From: Desulfoluna spongiiphila
Lineage (GTDB): Bacteria; Desulfobacterota; Desulfobacteria; Desulfobacterales; Desulfolunaceae
DNA length: 64,000 nucleotides
Assembly: GCF_900101345.1 (NCBI RefSeq)
Contig: NZ_FMUX01000007.1
Location: 209,885-273,884 of the forward strand
Reading direction: 5' to 3'
Below the pieces are notes generated by a model, which had not been told where the DNA came from, searched no databases, and saw only the letters and a program-made list of their open reading frames with translations. Below are positions 26,207-35,928 of this stretch, piece by piece (position 1 is the stretch's first letter; every line of letters begins with the position of its first letter). Made by a program: the position numbers and the translations under genes.

Positions 26207-27127
26207 TCAATCCACGCATCCCACATAGAACCTCTTTTTAAGCAAAGTACTGAAGGCAATACCGGCCATCACCATGCCACACCCCAAAAGGTGCCGATGA
26301 TCCAGCGGCTCGCCAAGGACAAAGGCGGCCAGGAGAACGGAACTGGCGGGCATGGCGGCGGTGGCAACCCCGGCCGCTTCGACACTGACCTTACCCACGC
26401 CGTGGGTCCACAGCAGATAGGCCATGGCCGTTGCGCACACCCCGTAGTAGACGAGGGCCGTGCAGGCCTGCAAACCGGGCAGGCTGTGGTGAGCCCTGAA
26501 CTCCCACGCCGTAAAGGGGCACATCATCGCCAGGCTGATCAACACCAGGCCGAAGGTATTGGTCACCGCAGAAACCTGATGGGCCACCTTTTTCCTGAAA
26601 ATGGTAAAAAGAGCTTCAGCCACCACCGCCCCAAAAACCAAAAAACTTCCCAGAAGATGCCCCTCTCCCCCGGGCTGGCCTGATGAAAGGTTCAGAACCA
26701 TCATGCCGGACACCGCAAGCCCCACCCCGACCAGTCCGTACGGGGTGGGACGCTCCCCGAGAAAAAGAACCGCACACACCGTAAGAACAGCCGGAGTGGT
26801 TCCCAGGATCACGCCTGCCTGCACGGCTCCGGTATGCTGCAGGCCGTAGAGGGTCAGTACCCGAAATAAAACGATGCCGCACAGGGCCTGCATAAAAAGG
26901 GACGCCCATTGCTCAGGCGTCAATGCAACAACCTCATGCCACCGGACAAGGGCGAAGGGCAGCAGCGCAAGAAAAGCCACAAGCAGGGTACTGAAACCGA
27001 TCATAAAAACCGACAGGGTCCCCGTAAGGGATTTTCCCACCACCACGGAGCTGCCTGACAGAACCATGGCCATAACCAGCTGGGCCATGCCCTTGATCTG
27101 TCCGTGAAACGATTTGGGGTAATGCAT
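26207..27127 (-). CDS. EamA/DMT-family transporter
   Basis: 306 aa with ten hydrophobic segments in two five-helix EamA halves (about 10-145 and 155-295). This is the drug/metabolite transporter layout, typically exporting amino acids or related metabolites. AAAGGAGG precedes the ATG. Divergent from a MocR regulator across 113 bp, so control by MocR and export of an amino compound are likely inferences. Confidence 0.85.
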   Translation of the reverse strand: MHYPKSFHGQIKGMAQLVMAMVLSGSSVVVGKSLTGTLSVFMIGFSTLLVAFLALLPFALVRWHEVVALTPEQWASLFMQALCGIVLFRVLTLYGLQHTGAVQAGVILGTTPAVLTVCAVLFLGERPTPYGLVGVGLAVSGMMVLNLSSGQPGGEGHLLGSFLVFGAVVAEALFTIFRKKVAHQVSAVTNTFGLVLISLAMMCPFTAWEFRAHHSLPGLQACTALVYYGVCATAMAYLLWTHGVGKVSVEAAGVATAAMPASSVLLAAFVLGEPLDHRHLLGCGMVMAGIAFSTLLKKRFYVGCVD

Positions 27128-27240
27128 GAAAGGCCTCCTTTGACGCCAAATGAAAATAAGTGTACCTTACTCCAGCGCAAATGGTTTATTAAAGATCCAC
27201 TTTCATGACATTTTCATAGGGCCATTTAAGGGAGGCGTCC

Positions 27241-28638
27241 ATGCTCTGGCTGACATTGGATAAGTGTTCAAGGGTTCCCATGATTCGCCAGGTCTATGGC
27301 CAGATCAGGCGTCGTATTTTGAACGGAGAGCTCCCTGCGGGTACCCGTCTGCCCTCCAGCCGTGAGCTTTCTGAGCGCCTCGGGGTTTCGAGAAATGTGA
27401 TTCTGGAAGCCTATGACCTTCTCTATGCCGAAGGGTTTACCGAATCAAGAACCGGCTCCGGCACCTATATCGCACCGGGGAGTGTGTATCCGGAAGCACC
27501 TCCACCCCAAGCCCCGGAACCATCGCATATCTCAACAGAAACCGAACACGCCGCCGGGGTGATCGATTTCAAATCGGGGACGCCGGACCTTCGCCTTTTC
27601 CCTGCCCGCACCTGGCTCTCCATGTTGAAGCGGGTCTACGCCAGACCATCCGAAGAGGTGCTTGCCTATGGGCAGCCGGAGGGGCGCATGGAGCTTCGGG
27701 AAGCGATCTGCCGCCATGTGGTGGAACGTCGGGGGGTCTGCTGCCACCCGGATCAGGTGATCATCACCTCGGGAACGACCCAGGCCATCGGTATTGTCTG
27801 CGCCCTGTTGCTCCGAAAACAGCGGGAGGCGGTCCTCGAAGACCCCATTACCCTGGATATCCAGCACATAGTCCGGGGCCATGGCGGCGTAATCCTCCCG
27901 GTGCCGGTGGATGGTTCAGGCATCATCACCGAGCGACTTCCACAGGGCCCTTCCCCCGCCTTTGTTTTCGTCACCCCGTCACACCAGTTTCCCCTGGGCG
28001 GAACCCTGCCCATTCAGCGGCGCATCGACCTGCTGCATTACGCTGATGCCAAAGGGGCCTTCATCGTTGAGGACGATTACGACAGCGAGTTTCGCTTTGA
28101 CGGCCCGCCCATCAGCTCCCTGCACGGGCTCTGCCCGGAGCGGGTGATCTATATCGGCACCTTCAGCAAAACATTTTGCCCATCCATTCGGACCGGCTAC
28201 CTGGTGCTGCCAAAGGAGCTCATCGCCCCTGCCCGGACCCTGAAATGGCAAAGCGATCTCCACAATGACACCGCATCCCAGCTTGCCCTCGCCGAATTCA
28301 TAACCCGAGGGCACTACCTCAGGCACATCTCAAAAATGAAGAAACTCTACCGTCAGAGACGCCTGGCCACCGTAAATGCCCTCACGGATGCCTTCGGTGA
28401 AGGCGTGTGCATTTTGGGAAGCGAAACAGGCCTGCACCTTTCGGCCCGGTTCCAGAAAATCTCCTTCACGAAAAAACGCCTTGCCCGCATCGAATCCCAA
28501 GGGGCCCGCGTCTACCCCGTCTCACACCACAACATCGTACAGGGACAACACCGGGACACGCTGGTGATGGGCTACGGGAATCTCGACCCGGATATCATCA
28601 GGCAAGGCATCGGGTTATTAAAGGATGCCTTGGGGTAA
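27241..28638 (+). CDS. MocR/PdxR-type GntR-aminotransferase regulator
   Basis: 465 aa. Residues about 10-80 form a GntR winged HTH (QIRRRILNGELPAGTRLPSSRELSERLGVSRNVI). Residues about 110-460 form a fold-type I aminotransferase-like domain that binds PLP, with the DDYDSEFRF and GTFSKTFCPSIRTGY (Schiff-base Lys) motifs. Such proteins sense PLP or amino compounds and control a divergent gene, here the EamA exporter. GGGAGG precedes the ATG. ATGAAAAT (27150-27157) and ATTTTCAT (27210-27217) in the shared spacer are a possible binding pair. Confidence 0.9.
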   Translation: MLWLTLDKCSRVPMIRQVYGQIRRRILNGELPAGTRLPSSRELSERLGVSRNVILEAYDLLYAEGFTESRTGSGTYIAPGSVYPEAPPPQAPEPSHISTETEHAAGVIDFKSGTPDLRLFPARTWLSMLKRVYARPSEEVLAYGQPEGRMELREAICRHVVERRGVCCHPDQVIITSGTTQAIGIVCALLLRKQREAVLEDPITLDIQHIVRGHGGVILPVPVDGSGIITERLPQGPSPAFVFVTPSHQFPLGGTLPIQRRIDLLHYADAKGAFIVEDDYDSEFRFDGPPISSLHGLCPERVIYIGTFSKTFCPSIRTGYLVLPKELIAPARTLKWQSDLHNDTASQLALAEFITRGHYLRHISKMKKLYRQRRLATVNALTDAFGEGVCILGSETGLHLSARFQKISFTKKRLARIESQGARVYPVSHHNIVQGQHRDTLVMGYGNLDPDIIRQGIGLLKDALG

Positions 28639-28652
28639 AGGCGATAAAAAAA

Positions 28653-28740
28653 GCCTCCGGCGGCAAGGTGTGCCACCTTGAAAGCGGCTTACCGATGCGC
28701 TTTTCCCCTCGTCCCTCGGGTCAAATCACATCGGCATCTT
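28653..28740 (+). repeat. Left half of the MITE-like element
   Basis: GCCTCCGGCGGC then AAGGTG-TGC-CACCTT and the ATGCGCTTTTCCCCTC block, as in the complete copies. The right half is missing. It lies 12 nt after the mocR stop. Confidence 0.65.
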
Positions 28741-28849
28741 GGGAAATTGTACGTTTACCTCCTGCACACCAGCATCGCCTTTGACAGAACAGAAATCCTC
28801 CGACACACCAACCACCAGAATGCTCATCTTGAAGTTCTGAAGTTGAAAG

Positions 28850-28999
28850 TGCCTGTCCCCACTGACACTCACCGACACCACGGACTCTCTTTCAAGTCCC
28901 ATGGGTCCGATGGTATATACCCGTATCACCTCCATACGCCGTCACCCTTGGCGGCTGACTATCAAAAAATCAACCTGAGACATTATTTGCCTGTCCCCA
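28850..28999 (-). repeat. Two REP copies in the same orientation
   Basis: GCCTGTCCCC at 28851-28860 and TTTGCCTGTCCCCACC at 28986-29001 are direct, not inverted, about 130 bp apart. The 396-bp gap to the next gene is otherwise empty. Confidence 0.6.
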
Positions 29000-29034
29000 C
29001 CGAATTTTCACCTTTCGCCTTTTGACCTCCCCCC

Positions 29035-30786
29035 CTACTCAATCCCATACTCCCTGATTTTCCGGTACAGGGTGGCCACCCCGATGCCCAGGGCCGTGGC
29101 AGCCGTGCGCTTGCCCTTGGTGTCGCTGCCGAAGCGCTTCACGGCCTCTGCGATGACATGCTTCTCCACCTCCTTGAGAGGAAGGACGGGGGTCTCGGAA
29201 ACACAACAACCGCAGGTGCAGGTCTGGGGGGTGTCGATAATTCTGGGGGGCAGCAGGGAGTCGCCAATGATGCCGTCTGCAGGCATCATGTTGACCATAA
29301 ACTCGATGATGTTTTCAAACTCCCGTACGTTTCCGGGCCAGGCATAGCCGCGAAGCCGGTCCATGGTGGAGCCTTCGATTCGCCTGAACCGCTTGTTGAA
29401 CCGGCCGCTGTACTTGGCCAGAAAATACTCGGCCAGAAGGTCGATGTCTTCGGGCCGGTCGCACAAGGGAGGAATATCCAAAGGGATCACGTTGAGGCGG
29501 TAATAAAGATCGCTCCGGAACATGTTTTTTGAGATGAGCTCCGACAGGTCGTCGTTGGTGGCGGCGATGACGCGGATGTCCACGTCGATGGGTTTGTTTG
29601 CCCCCAGGCGCTCGACCTTGCGCTCCTGAAGCACCCGGAGGAGCTTGACCTGGAGATACAGAGGCATGGAGCTGATCTCGTCCAGGAAAAGCACCCCTTT
29701 GTGGGCCAGTTCGAATTTACCGATGCGTCCCCCGGGACTTGCCCCGGTAAAGGCCCCTGAGGTGTACCCGAACAGCTCGCTCTCAAGGAGGGTGTCGGGG
29801 ATGGCCCCGCAGTTGATGGCCACAAAGGGCTGCTCGCGCCGATCGCTCTCATGGTGAATGGCCCGGGCGAACATCTCTTTGCCCGTGCCGCTCTTGCCGC
29901 TGATCAGCACCGTGGAAGACGAGGTGGTGATGGCCATCACCTGCTCCTTGAGGCGCCGGATGGCAGGAGACATCCCGAGGATGGCGTCAAGACCCTCGCC
30001 GGCGGCAGACGAGGTAAGGCTGGACATCTTCCGGGTAAAATCGGTCTGGGTCTCAAAGAGCATCACCCGGGAGAACCTCGGATCGTCCTTCTTCAGGTCC
30101 ACCACCTGCCCCATGATCACCAGGTGGTGCTCCCCGAAGTGGAGTTCGTACTCTTCGGCTTCGCCCACAGTGTTGCCGGTGGGAATCAGCTGCACCGACA
30201 CGGTATCACCTGGGCCCTCGATGCCCAGCTCCTTTCTGGCGTGGGCGTTGGCGTAGGTCACGCTCCCGTCGGCCCCGAAGACAAACATGCCCTCGGCATG
30301 CACATCCATCACCTGCCTCAAGACATCCAGGGTCTGCGTGGTCTCCGTAATGTGGTTATAATCCTCGGCCTTGGCGGCAATGAGGTCCGCCATCATAGAG
30401 AGGAACGCCCCGTAGTTATTCCTGTTCTTCAGGATGGTCCGCTTGTCCTGCTCTGTAAAACAGATAATCCCGATCACCCCGAGGGCCTCCCCGTCACGCA
30501 AAATCGGGGAACAGAGGGTAAGCTTCTCCTCGCACCCCTCCCTGTTCTTGCAGTTAAAGCAAATGGGATCGTTCTTCGGGTTGTCGATGCACACCGGACG
30601 GCCGGTCTTCAATGCATGGCGATAGACCTCCCCTTCATCCTCGATGCTTTTTCCGTCCCCTTCCGCATACCGGCCCGTGCCGGCGATACGTTTCAGGTCT
30701 GCACCCACCACCTCCACATCAATGCCCACCACCACAGCGATGACATGGGCAAACTTCCTGATGGACTCTTCAATCGCGTAAAGCAC
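29035..30786 (-). CDS. Sigma-54-dependent activator with GAF-like Cys-rich sensor, PAS, AAA+ and Fis HTH
   Basis: 583 aa. Residues 1-140 are a GAF-like sensor with Cys66, Cys76, Cys79, Cys85 and Cys92, a cluster that could bind metal or sense redox or a ligand. A PAS domain follows (about 160-245). The AAA+ domain (about 270-500) has the Walker A GKSGTGKE and the sigma-54-contacting loop GAFTGA. A C-terminal Fis-type helix-turn-helix follows (about 545-583). The start is a GTG preceded by AGGAT. It is divergent from the diaminopropionate cluster across 478 bp containing a sigma-54 promoter, so it is the probable activator of that cluster. Confidence 0.9.
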   Translation of the reverse strand: MLYAIEESIRKFAHVIAVVVGIDVEVVGADLKRIAGTGRYAEGDGKSIEDEGEVYRHALKTGRPVCIDNPKNDPICFNCKNREGCEEKLTLCSPILRDGEALGVIGIICFTEQDKRTILKNRNNYGAFLSMMADLIAAKAEDYNHITETTQTLDVLRQVMDVHAEGMFVFGADGSVTYANAHARKELGIEGPGDTVSVQLIPTGNTVGEAEEYELHFGEHHLVIMGQVVDLKKDDPRFSRVMLFETQTDFTRKMSSLTSSAAGEGLDAILGMSPAIRRLKEQVMAITTSSSTVLISGKSGTGKEMFARAIHHESDRREQPFVAINCGAIPDTLLESELFGYTSGAFTGASPGGRIGKFELAHKGVLFLDEISSMPLYLQVKLLRVLQERKVERLGANKPIDVDIRVIAATNDDLSELISKNMFRSDLYYRLNVIPLDIPPLCDRPEDIDLLAEYFLAKYSGRFNKRFRRIEGSTMDRLRGYAWPGNVREFENIIEFMVNMMPADGIIGDSLLPPRIIDTPQTCTCGCCVSETPVLPLKEVEKHVIAEAVKRFGSDTKGKRTAATALGIGVATLYRKIREYGIE

Positions 30787-30934
30787 TGTGATCCTACCCT
30801 TTCCTTATTTATGGGCGCATGCACCAAGTTTTTACTGAATTTACAACCCGCAACGCAAATTCACACCCCCCAGCGCCCTGTAACCTCACTACTGAACGCA
30901 CCTCATGCCAACAGCTTCAAGTGCATGAGCCTTG

Positions 30935-31184
30935 AATTATCATTTTGATAGCAACTTCACACTAAACCACCCGCAGAAAGACATATCACCAATCACCGAG
31001 AATCAGAAGACATATTGAAAAATAGCCATCTCCCCCCACGAAGCAGATCCAGAACGCACTGAATTATCATTCCGGGAATTATTATCAAAGCGATAATGAT
31101 TATATCGATCACTCCGGTCAGACAAGAGCGACTATGGCTAAAGAAAGAAATTCATTTTCGATAACTTACAAACTAATTATCATT
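30935..31184. promoter_or_regulatory. Repeated AATTATCATT sites, probable activator binding region
   Basis: AATTATCATT occurs three times (30935-30944, 31062-31071, 31175-31184). TATCA-TTT-TGATA (30938-30950) and ATTATC-N5-GATAAT (31081-31097) are inverted repeats using the same half-site. The spread of 0-250 bp upstream of a sigma-54 promoter is what an enhancer region for the divergent activator would look like. Confidence 0.5.
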
Positions 31185-31186
31185 TT

Positions 31187-31201
31187 TGGCCCACGACTTG
31201 C
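31187..31201 (+). promoter_or_regulatory. Sigma-54 (-24/-12) promoter upstream of ridA
   Basis: TGGCCCA-CGAC-TTGC has the invariant GG (31188-31189) and GC (31200-31201) at exact spacing and matches the consensus TGGCACG-N4-TTGC at all but two positions. Transcription would start near 31213, about 50 nt before ridA. Confidence 0.7.
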
Positions 31202-31264
31202 TTTTCATCGTTCCCATCACAAAAACAAAATCACAGATCAAACGTTGTTGACCAGGAGGAATGA

Positions 31265-31642
31265 ATGAAGAAACGAATCATCTGCTCACCGAATGCCCCC
31301 AAGGCCATCGGGCCCTATTCCCAGGCCGTCATCAAGAGAGACACCCTGTATGTCTCCGGCCAGCTCCCGGTAAACCCCGAAACAGGCACACTGGCCGAGG
31401 GGATCGAAAACCAGACGCGTCAGAGCCTTGCCAACATCAAAGCCATTCTGGAAACCGCGGGCACCGATTTTTCCCGCGTCTGCAGAGTCGGTGTGTTCAT
31501 GACTGACCTAGCCGACTTTTCCGCCATGAACGAAATCTACGCCACATTCTTCGACGGAGACTATCCTGCACGCTGCTGCGTACAGGTGGCCGCCCTCCCC
31601 ATGGGAGCCGAAGTTGAGATAGAAGTAACCGCTGATGTGTAA
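31265..31642 (+). CDS. ridA: RidA-family reactive enamine/imine deaminase
   Basis: 125-aa trimeric RidA/YjgF protein that hydrolyses the enamine/imine intermediates made by PLP-dependent lyases. Conserved features: N-terminal GPYSQAV, GQLPVNPETG, and C-terminal PARCCVQVAALPMGAEVEIE containing the catalytic Arg. AGGAGG is 7 nt before the ATG. It is the first gene after the sigma-54 promoter and fits the pathway, since the downstream diaminopropionate ammonia-lyase releases exactly such 2-aminoacrylate-type intermediates. Confidence 0.9.
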   Translation: MKKRIICSPNAPKAIGPYSQAVIKRDTLYVSGQLPVNPETGTLAEGIENQTRQSLANIKAILETAGTDFSRVCRVGVFMTDLADFSAMNEIYATFFDGDYPARCCVQVAALPMGAEVEIEVTADV

Positions 31643-31824
31643 GGGCCATCCATGACCACACCCGCGAATAAAACATAAAAAAAGAGGCTAAATACTTTTC
31701 TAATAATGGGGTGTAGTTTTCCATGGCTTGTGTGATAACTGAAAAGCGAATGTGATTATTGCGACACGCCCCTGCAACTCAAAACGTCTTTGAACTTTTT
31801 ACACTGTTAAATTGAAGGGTAATC

Positions 31825-33000
31825 ATGGATGAGCTAAACCGTATTTGCAAAGACTACGAAAATGAGATCACAGATTTTTTAAGAAAAATCATTTCTATAC
31901 AAAGCTATACCGGCGAAGAAAAAGAGGTTGCCAAGACCATAAAGCAAACCATGGAGCAACTGGGGTATGACGACATCATTGAAACCGAATACGGCGATGT
32001 CATCGGTGTGCTTGGGGACGGGAACACAACAATCCTCATTGACTCCCACATGGACACCGTCGTCGTTAACGATGCGGATCAATGGAAACACGATCCTTTT
32101 GGCGGCGACGTAGTAAACGGGAAAATGTATGGCCGCGGAGCATCAGACATGAAAAGCGCCATCGCCTCCTCTGTTTACGCAGGGTATTTTGCAAAAAAAA
32201 TGGGCCTCCTGACTGGAAAAACCGTATACGTGTCGGCCTCCGTAATGGAAGAAGACTTTGATGGTTTTGCACTAAAAAACATCATTGAAAAGCTCCCCAA
32301 AAAGCCCGACGCAGTGGTTATCGGAGAACCGAGTGACAGGCAAATTGCGCTTGGCCATAGAGGCAGAGCGTTGCTTGAAGTCCACACGAAAGGCGTATCA
32401 TGCCACGGAAGCGCGCCTGAAAATGGTGTAAATGCCGTTTATGAAATGTCGGAAATCATTCAAAGAGTCAATGAGCTCAACAACACATTATACAAAAATG
32501 AGGGCCAGCACGGCTCTGTGGTACTGAGCAAAATCGAAAGCACAGCGGTGTCGCTAAACGCAGTACCTGATGAATGCACCATTTACCTTGACCGCCGCCT
32601 GGCAAACGGAGAGACATTTCAAGTTATCGAAAAAGAGATGAATACCCTCATAGAGGGCACAAAGGCATCTTGGAATGTCTATGACGCCCTGGGCAGAAGC
32701 TATACCGAAAAAGAATTTGCCATGCACAGCTTTATGGAATCCTGGGCCATGGATCCCGAAGACCCCATCACCGTCGCAATGAAAAAAGCATTCGAGGGCG
32801 CAACCGGGGAAGGCTCAAAACTTTTTCACTGGAATTTCAGCACAAACGGATTTGCTTCAACGGCCAAAGGAATACCGACAATCGGTTACGGCCCCGGCAT
32901 CATGAAATGCTGCCACATGAAAGACGAACATTGCGAAATGAACGATGTGTTTGACGCAACTCGAATCTATGCAAAATTCATAAATGAGTTCAATAACTAA
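31825..33000 (+). CDS. ygeY: YgeY-type M20 metallohydrolase
   Basis: 391-aa M20/ArgE-DapE-family hydrolase, typically cutting an acyl or peptide amide from an amino acid using two metals. Metal-site motifs: DSHMDTV (about 72-78), GRGASDMK, and VMEEDFDG with the catalytic Glu. The C-terminal half has the dimerisation/lid domain and the last ligand His near ...GPGIMKCCHMKDEH. The pairing with dpaL (ygeX) is the one seen in enteric ygeW-ygeX-ygeY loci; ygeW is absent here. Codon use is more A+T-rich than outside the cluster. Confidence 0.85.
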   Translation: MDELNRICKDYENEITDFLRKIISIQSYTGEEKEVAKTIKQTMEQLGYDDIIETEYGDVIGVLGDGNTTILIDSHMDTVVVNDADQWKHDPFGGDVVNGKMYGRGASDMKSAIASSVYAGYFAKKMGLLTGKTVYVSASVMEEDFDGFALKNIIEKLPKKPDAVVIGEPSDRQIALGHRGRALLEVHTKGVSCHGSAPENGVNAVYEMSEIIQRVNELNNTLYKNEGQHGSVVLSKIESTAVSLNAVPDECTIYLDRRLANGETFQVIEKEMNTLIEGTKASWNVYDALGRSYTEKEFAMHSFMESWAMDPEDPITVAMKKAFEGATGEGSKLFHWNFSTNGFASTAKGIPTIGYGPGIMKCCHMKDEHCEMNDVFDATRIYAKFINEFNN

Positions 33001-33037
33001 ACTTATAAAAACAGCTAAGTTAGTGAGGAGAGCAATT

Positions 33038-34300
33038 ATGAAATACGAAGTTAACGGAACAATGAGAAATGTACCTTTCGCTCAAGAAGAGTATGATGCA
33101 CGACTGGCACACGCAAAAAAAATCATGCGCGAAAACGGTGTCGATATACTGTTTTTAACTTCACCTGAAGCTCTTTACTATTTTTCCGGATACAAACTGA
33201 GCTGGTACAGGGTCAATTCCAAAAAGCAGTGGAATTACTATGTCCCCGCAAGTATTGCGATCCATGTTGACCACGATGACTTTGCCTTTATGGATGTGGC
33301 AGGCGAAGAGGCTGACGTTTGCGAAGACACCGTATCAAAGGATATCCGTATCTTCACGCATGCCGGTCGCCCCACCTACGGAATCAGCGGCAATGCAGGC
33401 ACTATCCCCCTTGGCGGGACCCTCATGGGCGCCATCGCAAAAAACCTCAAAGAATCAGGGTGGCTGACCGGAAAAGTCGGCATCGAATCCGAAAAGCACG
33501 GCCTCCATATCACAAAGTTGATTAACAATGCCTTTGTTGAGGAAGGGACAGAAACATTTAATGCAAGTGAGATGTTTGACATTATCCGCCAGATAAAGTC
33601 CAAGTCCGAGTTAGACTACATTGTAAAATCAGCAAAAATTGCCGATGTCGCGATGGATGCGGTCAAAGAGTATCTCAAGCCCGGGGTTACTGAAAATGAA
33701 CTCTATGCTTATGCTGCCTACAAGATGTCCCTTTCAGGTGGTGAACTTGCCGGATGCGCATTTATCCATGGCGGCAACCGCGTATTGCGCGGCCACAACT
33801 TCCCATCCCACGAAAAACTCGAGCAGGGAGACGTCGTAATCGTCGACCTGTTCGGTTCACACCAACGCTACAGCTCTGATTTAAGCCGTCTTTTCACCAT
33901 TGGAGACTTGGACGCGAGCCGATACACGGACGATCAGATTGCTTTCTTGCGCCTTGCAGAAAAATACCACCCGCTTATCCGAGAAAAGGTCCAAAGCATC
34001 CTCAAACCCAATATGCTCATCAATGATTTCACAGGTGAACTCAAAGAGTTTTACAAGGAATTAGGCATTTGGGGCAAACAGTTCTGGCTTGGCGGTTATG
34101 ACATGGGCATCCTCTGGCCTGGCGACTGCTGTGGTGGCGCAACGGTCTACGATGCAGATATGGACAAAAAAGATCAGCGCTTTGTCCCGGGGACAGCCGT
34201 TAACTTTGAAACAGGTTTCTGGGTAATTGACACACTGGTCTTCTATGAAGACAAAGCGATTATTGCCGGTGACACACCCTGGGACATCGTCAGCGTTTAA
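33038..34300 (+). CDS. M24-family peptidase/creatinase-like protein with His-to-Tyr change
   Basis: 420 aa with a creatinase-type N-terminal domain (about 20-160) and pita-bread C-terminal domain (about 190-415). Ligand positions: first two Asp in VDLFGSHQRYSSDLSR, and Glu residues in FETGFW and YEDKAII. In the usual GHGIG segment the sequence is GGYDMGI, so the metal-binding His is replaced by Tyr. It may therefore bind metal differently, or act like creatinase, which needs no metal. Probably an amidinohydrolase or Xaa-Pro/amino-acid-amide hydrolase. GAGGAG is 7 nt before the chosen ATG, 37 nt after ygeY. Confidence 0.75.
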   Translation: MKYEVNGTMRNVPFAQEEYDARLAHAKKIMRENGVDILFLTSPEALYYFSGYKLSWYRVNSKKQWNYYVPASIAIHVDHDDFAFMDVAGEEADVCEDTVSKDIRIFTHAGRPTYGISGNAGTIPLGGTLMGAIAKNLKESGWLTGKVGIESEKHGLHITKLINNAFVEEGTETFNASEMFDIIRQIKSKSELDYIVKSAKIADVAMDAVKEYLKPGVTENELYAYAAYKMSLSGGELAGCAFIHGGNRVLRGHNFPSHEKLEQGDVVIVDLFGSHQRYSSDLSRLFTIGDLDASRYTDDQIAFLRLAEKYHPLIREKVQSILKPNMLINDFTGELKEFYKELGIWGKQFWLGGYDMGILWPGDCCGGATVYDADMDKKDQRFVPGTAVNFETGFWVIDTLVFYEDKAIIAGDTPWDIVSV

Positions 34301-34320
34301 CCCGGATTTTTCATGAGAAA

Positions 34321-34380
34321 GGGTATGCGTCTATCTCAATCGTCAAGGAATTGTCGACGGATAGAGGTAGGCGTATACCC
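34321..34380 (+). other. Structured hairpin upstream of dpaL
   Basis: GGGTATGCG...CTATC at 34321-34335 folds with GATAG...GCGTATACCC ending at 34380; the outer arms GGGTAT/ATACCC and the inner CTATC/GATAG pair. It lies 20 nt after the M24 stop in a 243-bp gap. No U tract, so an mRNA processing or stability element is likely. Confidence 0.4.
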
Positions 34381-34543
34381 AGCGCAAACAGCCTTATCCC
34401 CAGGCCAGAAGCCAGGCATCATCGGCCACGCCGCATGATCAATACAAGACATAAAAACCCATTCAAGGGCCCGTACCACGAACCATGTACCAGTCAATCC
34501 GGTATCGGGCCTATATTACAGATGACAAATTGAGGTTACGTTA

Positions 34544-35746
34544 ATGAGTTACAAGAAGTGTGGCTGTGAATTTTTTGCAGCTGATTGTGCAGGAAAAACC
34601 GATTGCGATCTTTTTACCCCTGAAGTTGCCAAAAAAGTCAGGCGGTATGCGAAAACATTGGAGCAATACGAACCAACCCCCCTTGTTGCCCTTAATGAGC
34701 TTTCAAAAGAACTGAACGTTAAACATATTTTTGTCAAAGACGAATCATACCGCATGGGTTTGAAGGCGTTTAAGTCCATTGGCGTTGTGTATGGTGTGTC
34801 CAAGGTTCTTTGCAAACATTTGGGAGTAAACATCGATGACATTGATTTCGATTACTTTCTGAAGCCCGAAGTCAATGCCAAAATCAAAGATATTGTTTTG
34901 ATTGCAGCCACGGACGGCAACCATGGCAAAGGCCTGGCCTATGCCGCCAAATTAATCGGCTGCCAGTGCTATATCTACATGCCTTCACAGACAGTTCCTG
35001 CGCGAGTCGAAGCCATCGAAAAGTTGGGTGCCGAGGTTACAGTCACACCTCACAACTATGACGGAACGTTGAAGCTTGTCATTGAAAAAGCAGCGAAAAT
35101 GGGCTGGTGCCATGTCCAAGACCAGGCATGGGAAGGTTACACAGAGACAACCAACTTTATCTCACAAGGCTACACAGCCATTGCGGATGAAATCAGGGAG
35201 CAGTTAGGTGAAACAAAGCCAACACACATTATCCTGCAAGCAGGCGCAGGATCATTTGCAGTTGGTATTATGGCCTACTATTCAACTCTGATGGGCGAAA
35301 ACAAACCCCACATGACCATCGTTGAGCCGGACACAGCAGGGTGTTACATGCAGTCCGCGTTGGCAAATACATTCACAACAGTCGATGGTGACCTGGCAAC
35401 CATTATGGCCGGATTATCCGTTGGTGAACCGAATATCTTCGCTTACACCGTCCTGAAAGACATTGTTGACTACTATATCACATGCCCCAACGAATTTTCA
35501 GCAACAGGCATGAGAATATTGGCAACCCCCATGGGCAGTGACACAAAAATCACGTCTGGAGACTCTGGTGCGGTTTGCCTTGGCGTTACATACGGCATCT
35601 GCACAATGGATGCATTAAAAGATATCCGCGAAGAGATGAAACTGACAAAAGACTCTGTCTTATTGTTCATTAGCACCGAAGGGGATACCGATCCTGAAAT
35701 CTACAGAAACATCATATGGAATGGAAGTTACCCATTGAGCGCGTAG
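34544..35746 (+). CDS. dpaL: 2,3-Diaminopropionate ammonia-lyase
   Basis: PLP enzyme that splits 2,3-diaminopropionate to pyruvate and two ammonia. The 400 aa match the ygeX/DpaL family: MGLKAFKSIG with PLP-Lys77, ATDGNHGKG (Asp124, the general base position) and a C-terminal SGDSGAVCLGV phosphate-binding loop. The N-terminus has an extra Cys pair (KKCGCEFFAADC). GAGG precedes the ATG. With ridA, ygeY, the M24 protein and a permease it forms a catabolic cluster for diaminopropionate or a derivative. Confidence 0.9.
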   Translation: MSYKKCGCEFFAADCAGKTDCDLFTPEVAKKVRRYAKTLEQYEPTPLVALNELSKELNVKHIFVKDESYRMGLKAFKSIGVVYGVSKVLCKHLGVNIDDIDFDYFLKPEVNAKIKDIVLIAATDGNHGKGLAYAAKLIGCQCYIYMPSQTVPARVEAIEKLGAEVTVTPHNYDGTLKLVIEKAAKMGWCHVQDQAWEGYTETTNFISQGYTAIADEIREQLGETKPTHIILQAGAGSFAVGIMAYYSTLMGENKPHMTIVEPDTAGCYMQSALANTFTTVDGDLATIMAGLSVGEPNIFAYTVLKDIVDYYITCPNEFSATGMRILATPMGSDTKITSGDSGAVCLGVTYGICTMDALKDIREEMKLTKDSVLLFISTEGDTDPEIYRNIIWNGSYPLSA

Positions 35747-35804
35747 ACAAGCCGTAAACTTCTCATAGAGTTTGACAAGCAACACATACCACTACAGTGC
35801 GACG

Positions 35805-35897
35805 TGCACCCGACATTGACATTGATCTATCTGTTCATCTATTTGAACCGATAGAAAAATTGAAACGCCGGGTGCGCAAACTCAAATGTCGGGTGCA
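35805..35897 (+). other. Nested inverted-repeat leader before the permease gene
   Basis: TGCACCCGACATT (35805-35817) pairs perfectly with AATGTCGGGTGCA (35885-35897). Inside it CTATC-T-GTTCA (35827-35837) pairs with TGAAC-C-GATAG (35844-35854). It sits 32 nt before the permease start codon, a position suited to control of translation or read-through. Confidence 0.5.
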
Positions 35898-35928
35898 ATA
35901 TAGCCCAGCAACACAAGGAGAAATGCAA

